Assembly (NCBI GenBank): GCA_021790415.1
Contig: JAJYDZ010000072.1
Location: forward strand, 1-7,616
DNA from: Thermoplasmata archaeon
Lineage (GTDB): Archaea; Thermoplasmatota; Thermoplasmata; Thermoplasmatales; Thermoplasmataceae
Direction: 5' to 3'
DNA length: 7,616 nt
In this document: piece by piece, positions 1 through 6,565 of the stretch
Layout: every line of letters starts with the position of its first letter
Position numbering within the stretch: the stretch's first letter is position 1
The notes under the pieces: model-generated
Seen by the model: the letters and a program-made list of their open reading frames with translations, nothing else
The model's database searches: none
What the model was told of the DNA's origin: nothing
Translations under genes and position numbers: made by a program

Positions 1-72
1 AAATTACTTTTAACATAAAATATGTATTGTAGTTTTGAAACATCATTAAACCACAAAGTCATGTCTAACTTC

Positions 73-222
73 TCATTTATCTTTTTTTACCTCAAAAAAT
101 CCATTAATCCCAACAAGACCATTATTAATTCGCTCCATGCTCTCTCCAGACAGGAATTCTTTAAAGATTAGCGCTTTTCTGTACATTATCTCCTCAACAA
201 TTACTGAACTTAGTTTCACCAC
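73..222 (-). CDS. possible small protein or gene remnant (unrecognised)
   Basis: The minus strand is free of stops from 291 to the TGA at 73-75. The predicted peptide has a protein-like mix of residues, for example EEIMYRKALIFKEFLSGES followed by a glycine- and asparagine-containing turn and a lysine-rich tail ending EVKKDK. The first usable starts are two tandem GTG codons at 217-222, which give 49 residues. An ATG at 184-186 follows a purine-rich GAGGAG (190-195) by only three bases and would give 37 residues. The frame looks coding-like upstream of both starts, up to a TAA at 292-294, so this may be the 3' part of a decayed gene. I do not recognise the sequence. No membrane segment, zinc site or helix-turn-helix is evident. 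A TATA-like box lies upstream at 346-360. It could be a chance open frame. Confidence 0.25.
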   Translation of the reverse strand: MVKLSSVIVEEIMYRKALIFKEFLSGESMERINNGLVGINGFFEVKKDK

Positions 223-345
223 GTGTAAGGTCAGCTTTACAAGAAAAGTCCCTTTCAGGACAGATGTTTCTGAATGGTAGACTCTACTAGCTTAGATTGA
301 TAATTTTGGGTACTACAGGTACTTCACATCAAATACATTACCCCA

Positions 346-360
346 CAATACTTATATTAA
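346..360 (-). promoter_or_regulatory. TATA-like box facing left
   Basis: On the minus strand this reads TTAATATAAGTATTG, close to an archaeal TATA element with core AATATAAG at 351-358. Transcription would start near 329 and run left towards the open frame that ends at 73. It is downstream of the trmB-like gene and cannot serve it. Similar A+T-rich strings arise easily by chance in this composition. Confidence 0.3.
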
Positions 361-424
361 TCAATTTAGTTATTTATCAGAAAAGTTAATTTCCATCATT
401 CAAGTGGCTCTCTAAAATAATATT

Positions 425-1141
425 TTATGAAAGTTCATCTTTCCTTTCAATAATCATCTGTATAAACTGGTACACATGCATTGAAAGGCCGGGGTTATCA
501 GAGAATCCACATGCATCAAGTTCTGCCCCAGCAATAAGCGCCTTGGATCTGTCAACCACAATGTCAGTGGCAATAAGACCTTCTTTTCTGAACACCTTTG
601 CGTTCTGCGGCACCCTTTTGTTAGGAGGCGTGACAAATATCACATTGACACCTCTCTTCATTGCATTATCCAGATTTTTTTTCAATTCTGTTCTAATATC
701 TTTCACTCGGGGAGTACAAATTATTATCTCCTCCTCTGCCAGATTAATCAATTCTGCAAGTTTTTCAAGGACGACATTTTTGCCGTAAATTGTATAGATT
801 AGCTGCGGGTCACCCTTTGAAGGCATAATATCTTGCAATTCATGTAGCTTAGAAAAGAGGTCCCTCATCTCACCCTGAAATCTTTTTTCTATGATATCGA
901 GGTCTTCCAGTTTGAACATTTTCGGTCTGCCTTCAGTTTCCTTGGCAAAACCCTTCTGGACTAGAGATTCCATCACTTTATATGCTGAAGTTCTTGGTAT
1001 TTTAGCAGTATCAGCAATGGTATCTGCATTAGCAACATTGTGATAAACAAGAGCAGCAAAGCCCTGGGCTTCATAGGAAGATAAACCCAGAATTCTAAGC
1101 ATTTCAGTAATTTTAATTATTCTGTCGGATGTAGCTTCCAT
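425..1141 (-). CDS. TrmB-family transcriptional regulator
   Basis: A 238-residue DNA-binding protein of the archaeal TrmB family. Residues about 12-80 form the N-terminal winged helix-turn-helix: LRILGLSSYEAQ, then a recognition-helix region IPRTSAYKVMESLVQKG and a wing ending GRPKMFKLED. A short helical linker (about 81-108) follows. The C-terminal part contains EEEIIICTPRVKDIR and GVNVIFVTP, the alpha/beta pattern of the small TrmB effector domain. The protein is shorter than the roughly 340-residue sugar-sensing TrmB proteins, so a sugar ligand should not be assumed. The ATG at 1139-1141 was chosen because it precedes the HTH by the usual length; Met14 is a less likely start. The gene is divergent from ubiD across 246 bp, which suggests that it controls that operon and itself. 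The ligand is unknown. The TAA stop (425-427) lies in a small A+T inverted repeat (413-427). Confidence 0.9.
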   Translation of the reverse strand: MEATSDRIIKITEMLRILGLSSYEAQGFAALVYHNVANADTIADTAKIPRTSAYKVMESLVQKGFAKETEGRPKMFKLEDLDIIEKRFQGEMRDLFSKLHELQDIMPSKGDPQLIYTIYGKNVVLEKLAELINLAEEEIIICTPRVKDIRTELKKNLDNAMKRGVNVIFVTPPNKRVPQNAKVFRKEGLIATDIVVDRSKALIAGAELDACGFSDNPGLSMHVYQFIQMIIERKDELS

Positions 1142-1387
1142 TGCTAATGATTCATTGTTAATTAATAGTCTTTACGATTTACAAGAATTAGTGAATTAAT
1201 TTATATGTACATAAATCCACATTAAGTTCAAAGGTTAGATCTAGTGATAAGATATAGCTCATAGATTTTTAAGAATAATGCCATTAATCTCAACAACTAA
1301 GATTTTCTATATACATTCCAGTAATAATTTGAGGTAATAAAATTAAATTTCACAAATTATGATATTCTCTCATGTAATATACTAAGA
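1142..1387. promoter_or_regulatory. divergent promoter region between trmB-like gene and ubiD
   Basis: This 246-bp A+T-rich spacer must hold promoters for both flanking genes. For the minus-strand gene the best TATA-like string is CATATAAATTAA (minus strand of 1197-1207 and adjoining bases), which predicts a leader of about 40 bases; a second, TATTAATTAA (1158-1167), is closer to the ATG. For ubiD the candidates are TTTCTATATACAT (1304-1316), implying a leader of about 50 bases, and AAATTATGATAT (1354-1365), about 29 bases before the ATG and so compatible with a leaderless transcript. No convincing Shine-Dalgarno sequence precedes either start. No riboswitch-like or RNA-gene structure and no believable small gene is seen. 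Confidence 0.6.
1204..1213. promoter_or_regulatory. perfect 10-bp palindrome, candidate operator
   Basis: TATGTACATA is a perfect palindrome that overlaps the upstream edge of the TATA-like string serving the trmB-like gene. A dimer bound here would block TFB/TBP on that promoter. TrmB-family regulators bind palindromes near promoters, so autoregulation is plausible. No second copy was noticed near the ubiD start. Confidence 0.3.
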
Positions 1388-2827
1388 ATGACGTTTGATG
1401 ATCTGCAGGATTACATATCATTTCTAAAGAAGAATAACGATCTAATATCCATTGAGGAGGAAGTTGATCCTTATTTAGAACTTACATACATTATGGACAG
1501 AGAGGAATATTCTGGCAGGAACAAGACTGTCATATTTCAAAATGTTAAGAATTCTCCATTACCAGTTATAGGCAATTTGTTTTCTGGGGAAAGAAAAATG
1601 GAATGGATCCTGGGACAAAAGCCATATGACATAGGAATGAAGCTTCGTAATTTGATTAGGCCACCCGGAGAATCGGAATCCATGATATCAAGAGGGCTGG
1701 AAATGCTCAGGGAGCTTTCAGGACTTAGACCCAAGATACACACATCATTACCCTCATCAACAAGGATACTGGATAAAGTAGATCTTGACAGATATCCAAT
1801 ATGTACCACATGGCCAAAAGATGGGGGGCCGTTCATTACACTTCCCATTGTCATTACAAAGAACCCTGCCACAGGTCAAAGAAATGCCGGTATGTATAGA
1901 CTTCAAAAATTTGATAATGAAACCTTGGGAATGCACTGGCAAATCCATAAGGGGGGTTCGCAAAATATGCAGGACGCTAAGGAAAAGAAGGAAGTTATGG
2001 ATGTTGCAGTTACGATAGGATCAGATCCATTGACCATTTTCTCTGCAGTTGCCCCTCTTCCAGATCCTTTTGACGAGTTCTCCTTTTCCGGGTTAATATC
2101 AGGTAACCGGATTGATCTTGTTAAGGGAAATTCTGTTAATCTAGAATACCCAATGAATTCAGAAATAGTTCTGGAGGGTTATGTTGATCCTTCTGAGACC
2201 AGAATTGAAGGCCCATTTGGTGATCACACAGGATATTATTCCCTAGAGGAGCAGTTTCCTGTATTTCATGTTAAGAGGATAATAGAGAAAAAAAATCCGA
2301 TTTATCTAACAACCATTGTGGGTAAGCTTTGGCACGAGGATGTTACCATGGGAAAGGCTATAGAAAGGATGTTCCTGCCCCTCATTCAGTTGCAAATACC
2401 TGAGATTGTTGATCTTAACACAATGGAAGAGGCAGTCTTTCACAACATGGTTGTGGTGTCAATAAAGAAGAGATATCCGGGACATGCAAGAAAGGTTATG
2501 TTCTCAATATGGGGAACAGGACAACTGATGTTCTCCAAGTTTGTCCTGGTGGTTGATGACGATATTAACATACACGATAGAAAACAGGTTATATGGGCAA
2601 TGACAACCAGAGTCGATCCAGCTAGAGACATTACAATTATTCCAAGAACCCAAACTGATGCACTAGACCATGCATCTGAGATGTTTAATTTCGGATCAAA
2701 GATAGGAATAGACGCTACCAGAAAGTGGAAAGAAGAAGGATTCAACAGAATATGGCCTGATGTCATGGAAATGGATCAGGATGTAATTAAAAAATGCGAA
2801 GCGATACTTGAAAGGTATAAAAGATGA
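1388..2827 (+). CDS. ubiD: UbiD-family prenylated-FMN-dependent decarboxylase
   Basis: A 479-residue, full-length UbiD-type carboxy-lyase, expected to be cytosolic and to use prenylated FMN made by a UbiX partner that is not in this window. The N-terminus (DDLQDYISFLKKNNDLISIEEEV) is typical of the family and supports the ATG at 1388. The cofactor and metal region is intact: Asn166 and Arg171 in RNAGMYR, His183 in GMHWQIHK, Glu230 in DEFSFSG. Glu274 and Asp279 lie in EGPFGDHTGYY and complete the Arg-Glu-Glu/Asp catalytic set known from Fdc1 and UbiD; the spacing of Asn, Arg, Glu and Asp matches Fdc1. The stop overlaps the ubiA start by four bases (ATGA), so the two are probably co-translated. 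With a UbiA neighbour the likely job is decarboxylation of a prenylated quinone precursor, perhaps the MqnL step of the futalosine menaquinone route. A different aromatic acid substrate cannot be excluded from sequence alone. Confidence 0.93.
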   Translation: MTFDDLQDYISFLKKNNDLISIEEEVDPYLELTYIMDREEYSGRNKTVIFQNVKNSPLPVIGNLFSGERKMEWILGQKPYDIGMKLRNLIRPPGESESMISRGLEMLRELSGLRPKIHTSLPSSTRILDKVDLDRYPICTTWPKDGGPFITLPIVITKNPATGQRNAGMYRLQKFDNETLGMHWQIHKGGSQNMQDAKEKKEVMDVAVTIGSDPLTIFSAVAPLPDPFDEFSFSGLISGNRIDLVKGNSVNLEYPMNSEIVLEGYVDPSETRIEGPFGDHTGYYSLEEQFPVFHVKRIIEKKNPIYLTTIVGKLWHEDVTMGKAIERMFLPLIQLQIPEIVDLNTMEEAVFHNMVVVSIKKRYPGHARKVMFSIWGTGQLMFSKFVLVVDDDINIHDRKQVIWAMTTRVDPARDITIIPRTQTDALDHASEMFNFGSKIGIDATRKWKEEGFNRIWPDVMEMDQDVIKKCEAILERYKR

Positions 2828-3675
2828 AATTTAAGGAAATTGCAGACTATATAAAGCTGGAACACACGGTATTCGACATACCGTTCATAGTGTCAGGAAG
2901 CTTTATCGCAGCCGATGGTTATCCAGGAACCCTCGTTCTTATTCTGGTAATATTGGCAGGAAGTTTTGCAAGGGCAACGGGTATGTCCATCAATAGGATA
3001 TTGGGAAGAAGATATGATATAATAAACCCAAGGAAAAAAGACTGGGCTCTCGTAAAAGGTTCATTTACAATTAATAGGGCTATCTGGTTCACGGTAATAT
3101 CGGCTTTCTTGTTTGAAACCTGTACCTTTTTACTTAACAGACTTGTTTTTGAATTATCTCCAATTGTTCTAGCACTGTTCATAATAGATCCACTTCTCAA
3201 AAAAATAACAATGCTTCGTCATTTCTTTATGGGGCTGGTCATCGGGGTCGGTGTTATGGCAGGATACCTTGCAGTTGACCCATCATTCCCAGCAATACCT
3301 GAAATTTATATTCTCATACTTGCCACTGGTCTATGGATTGCAGGGTTTGATATGATATATACTATACCGGATATTGAGTACGACAGGCAAAACGGATTGA
3401 AGACCGTTATGAGCAGAAGCGGCATAAAGAAGGGGATGCATTATTCGGAAACAGTACATGCAGTTACAGGGGCACTTTTCCTGTCAATAGCATACTTCAT
3501 AAAGTCCTATATATATTTGGCGGCTGCCACGGTAATCATTCTACTCATCATATACCAGCACGTTATATTAAAGCCGGACGATCCAAAATCAATAAGAGTT
3601 TCATTTCTCAACTCAAACTCTTTCATAGGCTTCATATTTCTGGCTGGCGTTATTCTTTCTATATATGTTCATTGA
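2824..3675 (+). CDS. ubiA: UbiA-family membrane prenyltransferase (MqnP-like)
   Basis: A 283-residue integral membrane protein with about eight to nine hydrophobic segments, of usual UbiA length. It should transfer a polyprenyl group from its diphosphate to an aromatic acid. The N-terminus (KLEHTVFDIPFIVSG), the middle (RHFFMGLVIGVG) and the second aspartate motif GFDMIYTIPDIEYDRQNG, with Asp183 and Asp187, resemble the 4-hydroxybenzoate/MqnP branch. The first motif is unusual. The canonical NRxxDxxxD appears as NRILGRRYD (residues 57-65), so Asn57 and Asp65 are kept but the first aspartate is Gly61. The codon is GGA, two changes away from any aspartate codon. The start overlaps the ubiD stop (ATGA), giving translational coupling without a separate Shine-Dalgarno site. 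The 3' end overlaps the convergent MFS gene by 17 bp. Menaquinone synthesis is the most likely role. A lipid-type UbiA function is less likely given the ubiD partner. Confidence 0.9.
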   Translation: MKFKEIADYIKLEHTVFDIPFIVSGSFIAADGYPGTLVLILVILAGSFARATGMSINRILGRRYDIINPRKKDWALVKGSFTINRAIWFTVISAFLFETCTFLLNRLVFELSPIVLALFIIDPLLKKITMLRHFFMGLVIGVGVMAGYLAVDPSFPAIPEIYILILATGLWIAGFDMIYTIPDIEYDRQNGLKTVMSRSGIKKGMHYSETVHAVTGALFLSIAYFIKSYIYLAAATVIILLIIYQHVILKPDDPKSIRVSFLNSNSFIGFIFLAGVILSIYVH

Positions 3676-4861
3676 CAAGACTATTTTTAGTTCCTCTAAC
3701 AGAACGTCCGAAAAACGAAAATAGGATTATAGAGAAAACACCAAACAAGTCGAGTGATGCCCAAAGTTGTAGGCCGTTATAATTGAATATAAACATAAAA
3801 AATGTTCCGATGGATGGTCCCAGTGCTCTGCCCACATTATTTATCATAGAATTAAATCCGTTATATCTTGCTACTTTTTCCTTAGGCGCTATTTTTGATA
3901 CAATGGAGCTTATTCCTGGTGAGCTTAAGTTCTCCCCTATTGTTATAATGACCATGTCTACGATGAACGCAGTGAGACTTGATGAAAAAGCGGAAAGAAG
4001 ATAACCCACGGAATAAAAGATCATTCCGAGTTCCATGGAAAAAAGATCGCTTATCTTTCTGGTTATTCTAGTGGTGGGAAATTGGCCAAGTACTACAACA
4101 ACTCCATTTACTGCATAAATATATCCTATTTCATAAGGAAGAACGTTGCCTCTAAGAACTGCATACGAAGGAAAGGTTACACTGAATTGAGATGAAACGA
4201 CAGTCATGAAAAAGGTTCCTATTGAAAAAATTATGAGGAATCTGTCAAAAGAGATGTATTGTCTTTTTTCTTTGGTATTAGGATCTTCAGCCTTATGCGT
4301 ATGATTTAAAAATAAAAGTACAATAAGTAATTGTAATAGTAATGTTATTGCTGAAAAGAGGAATATGTTTCCCACTCCGGAACTGTATAGGAATGAACCC
4401 AGGACAGGGCCAATAGCCCACCCTAGATTTGTTAAAATCCTGTAAATAGAATAACCTTCCCTACGATTTTCAACCGTAGTTACATCTGCAACTATGGCTG
4501 AGGTTGCGGGAAAGGTAAGGGATCCTGATATGGACGATATTATGAAAATTATGGCTATATACAGGGCCATGACATTGCTATCTACCATTAAATAAACCGT
4601 AAAATACGTTAAAAAGCCAATTGCACTGCCTATCAATATGGTCTTCTTCCTGCCCAGTAGATCACCAAGTGTTCCCCCAACAAGACTGAATGCCATGGAT
4701 ACTGCAGCTATAGCCGTAAATATTGCTCCTACATAGAGAATGGGCACTCCCAGATTGACTTCAAAAAATATTGCAAGGAATGGCCAAGTTGAGCCTATTC
4801 CAAAGGATCTAATCATGGAGGCTAAACCAGCTACCCAAAAGGATCTGTTATAGTTCTTCAT
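3659..4861 (-). CDS. MFS transporter, probable exporter
   Basis: A 400-residue polytopic membrane protein with about 12 transmembrane segments and a central charged cytoplasmic loop (NHTHKAEDPNTKEKRQ). Motif A of the major facilitator superfamily is clear in the loop after segment 2 (GGTLGDLLGRKKTI). The glycine/proline pair IGPVLGSF in the fifth segment, echoed as LGPSIGTF late in the second half, is typical of proton-coupled drug/metabolite exporters. The substrate cannot be told. I chose the ATG at 4859-4861 (MKNYNRSFWVAG) because it sits just before the first membrane segment. The frame extends to a TTG at 4904-4906 that adds 15 residues; neither start has a good Shine-Dalgarno site. The gene follows ppa on the same strand, and its 3' end overlaps that of ubiA by 17 bp. 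Confidence 0.88.
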   Translation of the reverse strand: MKNYNRSFWVAGLASMIRSFGIGSTWPFLAIFFEVNLGVPILYVGAIFTAIAAVSMAFSLVGGTLGDLLGRKKTILIGSAIGFLTYFTVYLMVDSNVMALYIAIIFIISSISGSLTFPATSAIVADVTTVENRREGYSIYRILTNLGWAIGPVLGSFLYSSGVGNIFLFSAITLLLQLLIVLLFLNHTHKAEDPNTKEKRQYISFDRFLIIFSIGTFFMTVVSSQFSVTFPSYAVLRGNVLPYEIGYIYAVNGVVVVLGQFPTTRITRKISDLFSMELGMIFYSVGYLLSAFSSSLTAFIVDMVIITIGENLSSPGISSIVSKIAPKEKVARYNGFNSMINNVGRALGPSIGTFFMFIFNYNGLQLWASLDLFGVFSIILFSFFGRSVRGTKNSLVNEHI

Positions 4862-4971
4862 GAGTTTGATAATATGAGGTTTCTGCGTAAGCACTAAGTT
4901 AACCAATCTATTTATTCATTTGTTAAACAATGAGAATAATCCAAAAGAAGTAATAATAATTCCCAGTCTGC

Positions 4972-4981
4972 TAAATATAAA
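4972..4981 (-). promoter_or_regulatory. TATA-like box upstream of MFS gene
   Basis: The minus strand reads TTTATATTTA immediately after the ppa stop codon, a good archaeal TATA match. It predicts transcription from about 4950, with a leader of roughly 45 bases to the TTG or 90 bases to the ATG. The bases just downstream on the minus strand (about 4930-4960) are rich in T, which could also serve as a U-rich terminator for ppa. Confidence 0.3.
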
Positions 4982-4982
4982 A

Positions 4983-5522
4983 TTATTTTGGATATTTATC
5001 TTTGTAAACTTTGATGGATTGCTTTATTTCCTCATAGGCCTCTTCCTTAGAACCAAAACCATCAACAGATGTTTTTTTGCCCTCTAGCAGTTTATAGGTT
5101 TCAAAGAAGTTCTTGAATTCCTTAAGAAGATGTGGATTCAGGTCGTCCATTGACTTTACATGTGAAAAAGCAGGATCTTTTGAAGGAACTGCTATTATCT
5201 TGTTATCTTTATCTCCTGCATCAATCATATGCATAATGCCGATGGGTCTTGCCTTAAGCATGATTCCAGGATATGTCGGAAAGCTCATGACGACAACCAC
5301 ATCTATAGGGTCTCCATCGTCATAAAGTGTATGAGGGATTAAACCATAATCTGCAGGATAAACAACAGATGAATGCAGTACACGGTCAAGCACTATGCCA
5401 TTATAGTCCTTGCTGATTTCATACTTGTTTCTGCTGCCTTTAGGAGTTTCTATTATCACGTTCACTTCTTCAGGTGCCTTTTCGCCAGGCCCTATCGCAT
5501 GCCATAAACTTTCATTTGCCAT
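4983..5522 (-). CDS. ppa: inorganic pyrophosphatase, family I
   Basis: A soluble cytosolic enzyme that hydrolyses diphosphate to two phosphates with Mg2+, pulling biosynthetic reactions forward. It has 179 residues, the usual length for archaeal family I enzymes. All active-site residues known from the E. coli enzyme can be matched: Glu25, Lys33, Glu35, Arg47, Tyr55, Tyr59, the signature DGDPIDV with Asp69, Asp71 and Asp74, then Asp101, Asp106, Lys108, and Tyr143-Lys144. The sequence is close in pattern to the Thermoplasma enzyme as I remember it. The ATG at 5520-5522 has no Shine-Dalgarno site, but a TATA-like string sits about 25 bases upstream, which fits a leaderless transcript. It lies 45 bp after the oxidoreductase gene. 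Activity is expected to be normal; nothing is missing. Confidence 0.97.
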   Translation of the reverse strand: MANESLWHAIGPGEKAPEEVNVIIETPKGSRNKYEISKDYNGIVLDRVLHSSVVYPADYGLIPHTLYDDGDPIDVVVVMSFPTYPGIMLKARPIGIMHMIDAGDKDNKIIAVPSKDPAFSHVKSMDDLNPHLLKEFKNFFETYKLLEGKKTSVDGFGSKEEAYEEIKQSIKVYKDKYPK

Positions 5523-5542
5523 TAAAACTACAGGGAAATTTC

Positions 5543-5551
5543 TATCTTAAA
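5543..5551 (-). promoter_or_regulatory. TATA-like box of ppa
   Basis: The minus strand reads TTTAAGATA centred about 25 bases upstream of the ppa ATG, the spacing expected for a leaderless archaeal mRNA. It implies that ppa can be transcribed on its own despite the short gap after the oxidoreductase gene. Confidence 0.35.
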
Positions 5552-5567
5552 CATTACCATACGCTTG

Positions 5568-6512
5568 TTATTTCATCAGTTCAATGGTTTCCCGTACCAC
5601 AGCAGCACCTTCACTTCCCTGAGCTATTTCCGACTTCTTATTGTTCACAAGATCAACAAATGCACTAACTTCAGATTCGTATAAGCTCATGCTATCGTTG
5701 AATATCTTTTCTACTTTCCCATTGACTCTCAATTCTCCCGTAATTTTGGTTCCAAATATATTGTTTCCTTCAATTGTCCCTCTTGTTCCAAAAATTCTTA
5801 TGGAATTGTCTGGTACGGAATATTTCCTTGACGTATTTATACTTCCCAAAGTACTTCCAAATCTCAGAATCCCAACTCTGGTATCATCAACGATCCTCCC
5901 AGGAGGTGAACCCATACCCTTAACTTCATCCGGTTCTCTCTCCATTATATAATTAAGAAAGTCCAAAACATGAACACCCATGCCCATTATGGCACCCCCG
6001 CCAACTTTTTCATCCTCGTTCCACCATGAAGATTCAGGGTTTGCTCTGGTTCCTTGAGAATAGGATCCCCATGATGCCTCCATATAACTTATCTCTCCCA
6101 TGGAATCATTATTTAATTTTTCCTTAATCATTTTCGCGACGGGATGAAACCTCATGTGAAATCCTATCCCAAGCTTCAGATTCATTTCTTTGGAATATTT
6201 TACCAGTTCCTCCGCGTGCTCCATCTTCAAGGTCATGGGCTTTTCAAGAAGAACATGTTTTCCATGTCTGAATGATGCCATGGAATAATTATAGTGCAGA
6301 AAATTTGGCGAACTAATATAGACAGCGTCCAAGTCTTCCTTCAAAAGCTCCTCAAGAACGCCGTGCTGATTGCATCCGTATTTTTTTGAAAATTCACTTG
6401 CCTTATTTTGGTTTGTACTATAAACCCCGCCAATCTCGTTTCCTGAAGATATGATTGCAGGTACCACCCGGTTTATTGCATGATTTCCCAGACTTACTAT
6501 GCCAAACTTCAT
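5568..6512 (-). CDS. Gfo/Idh/MocA-family NAD(P)-dependent oxidoreductase
   Basis: A 314-residue soluble dehydrogenase of the glucose-fructose oxidoreductase/inositol dehydrogenase family. The N-terminal Rossmann fold starts at once (MKFGIVSLGNHAINRVVPAI), with the first glycine of the usual GxGxxG replaced by serine, as some members have. The family hallmark LLEKPMTL (Glu90-Lys91-Pro92) follows, and the C-terminal catalytic domain has GGGAIMGMGVHVLDFL with His181 and Asp184. SSWWNEDE before it resembles sugar-oxidising members. The family oxidises or reduces sugars, sugar acids, inositols or sugar nucleotides. No specific substrate can be read from the sequence and no sugar gene lies beside it. 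Length is slightly below the common 330-360. The ATG at 6510-6512 directly precedes the fold, so the start is secure. A TATA-like string at 6534-6540 and an inverted repeat at 6566-6579 suggest its own regulated promoter. Confidence 0.93.
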   Translation of the reverse strand: MKFGIVSLGNHAINRVVPAIISSGNEIGGVYSTNQNKASEFSKKYGCNQHGVLEELLKEDLDAVYISSPNFLHYNYSMASFRHGKHVLLEKPMTLKMEHAEELVKYSKEMNLKLGIGFHMRFHPVAKMIKEKLNNDSMGEISYMEASWGSYSQGTRANPESSWWNEDEKVGGGAIMGMGVHVLDFLNYIMEREPDEVKGMGSPPGRIVDDTRVGILRFGSTLGSINTSRKYSVPDNSIRIFGTRGTIEGNNIFGTKITGELRVNGKVEKIFNDSMSLYESEVSAFVDLVNNKKSEIAQGSEGAAVVRETIELMK

Positions 6513-6533
6513 GAATTTCTATTATCTTATGAG

Positions 6534-6540
6534 ATTTAAC
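6534..6540 (-). promoter_or_regulatory. weak TATA-like element of the oxidoreductase gene
   Basis: The minus strand reads GTTAAAT centred about 25 bases upstream of the ATG, where the TATA box of a leaderless transcript should be. A purine-rich GGAAAT just before it could be the BRE. The match to consensus is weak. Confidence 0.25.
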
Positions 6541-6565
6541 ATTTCCTAAAAGATTTCATCTACAT

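Larger units (their letters stand above)
1..424. other. A+T-rich stretch without a firm gene
   Basis: No protein of recognisable family and no RNA gene can be seen here on either strand. The stretch lies downstream of the trmB-like gene. It holds three things listed separately: a minus-strand frame open from 291 to 73, a TATA-like box at 346-360 facing left, and a 6-bp direct repeat at 309-323. A 36-codon plus-strand frame starting with ATG at 61 lies antisense to the minus-strand frame and is probably a shadow. The left end may belong to a neighbouring intergenic region or a decayed gene. Confidence 0.5.

Noticed and set aside
101..116. A 16-base string, CCATTAATCCCAACAA, recurs at 1281-1296 with one mismatch, on both sides of the trmB-like gene in the same orientation.
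   Set aside because: In a sequence of this size and A+T content about one such pair is expected by chance. The flanking bases do not match, and there are no terminal features of a mobile element.
61..171. A 36-codon plus-strand frame starting with ATG at 61.
   Set aside because: It lies antisense to the longer minus-strand frame, has no ribosome binding site or promoter, and its translation shows no recognisable pattern.
1278..1337. A 19-codon plus-strand frame in the divergent promoter region, which could be read as a leader peptide before ubiD.
   Set aside because: It has no Shine-Dalgarno site, is about 50 bases from the ubiD start, and leader-peptide attenuation is not expected in this setting.
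2440..2766. A 108-codon minus-strand frame inside ubiD, and similar long frames opposite the pyrophosphatase and oxidoreductase genes.
   Set aside because: They are shadows of strongly supported genes. The opposite-strand proteins carry complete family motifs while these show none.
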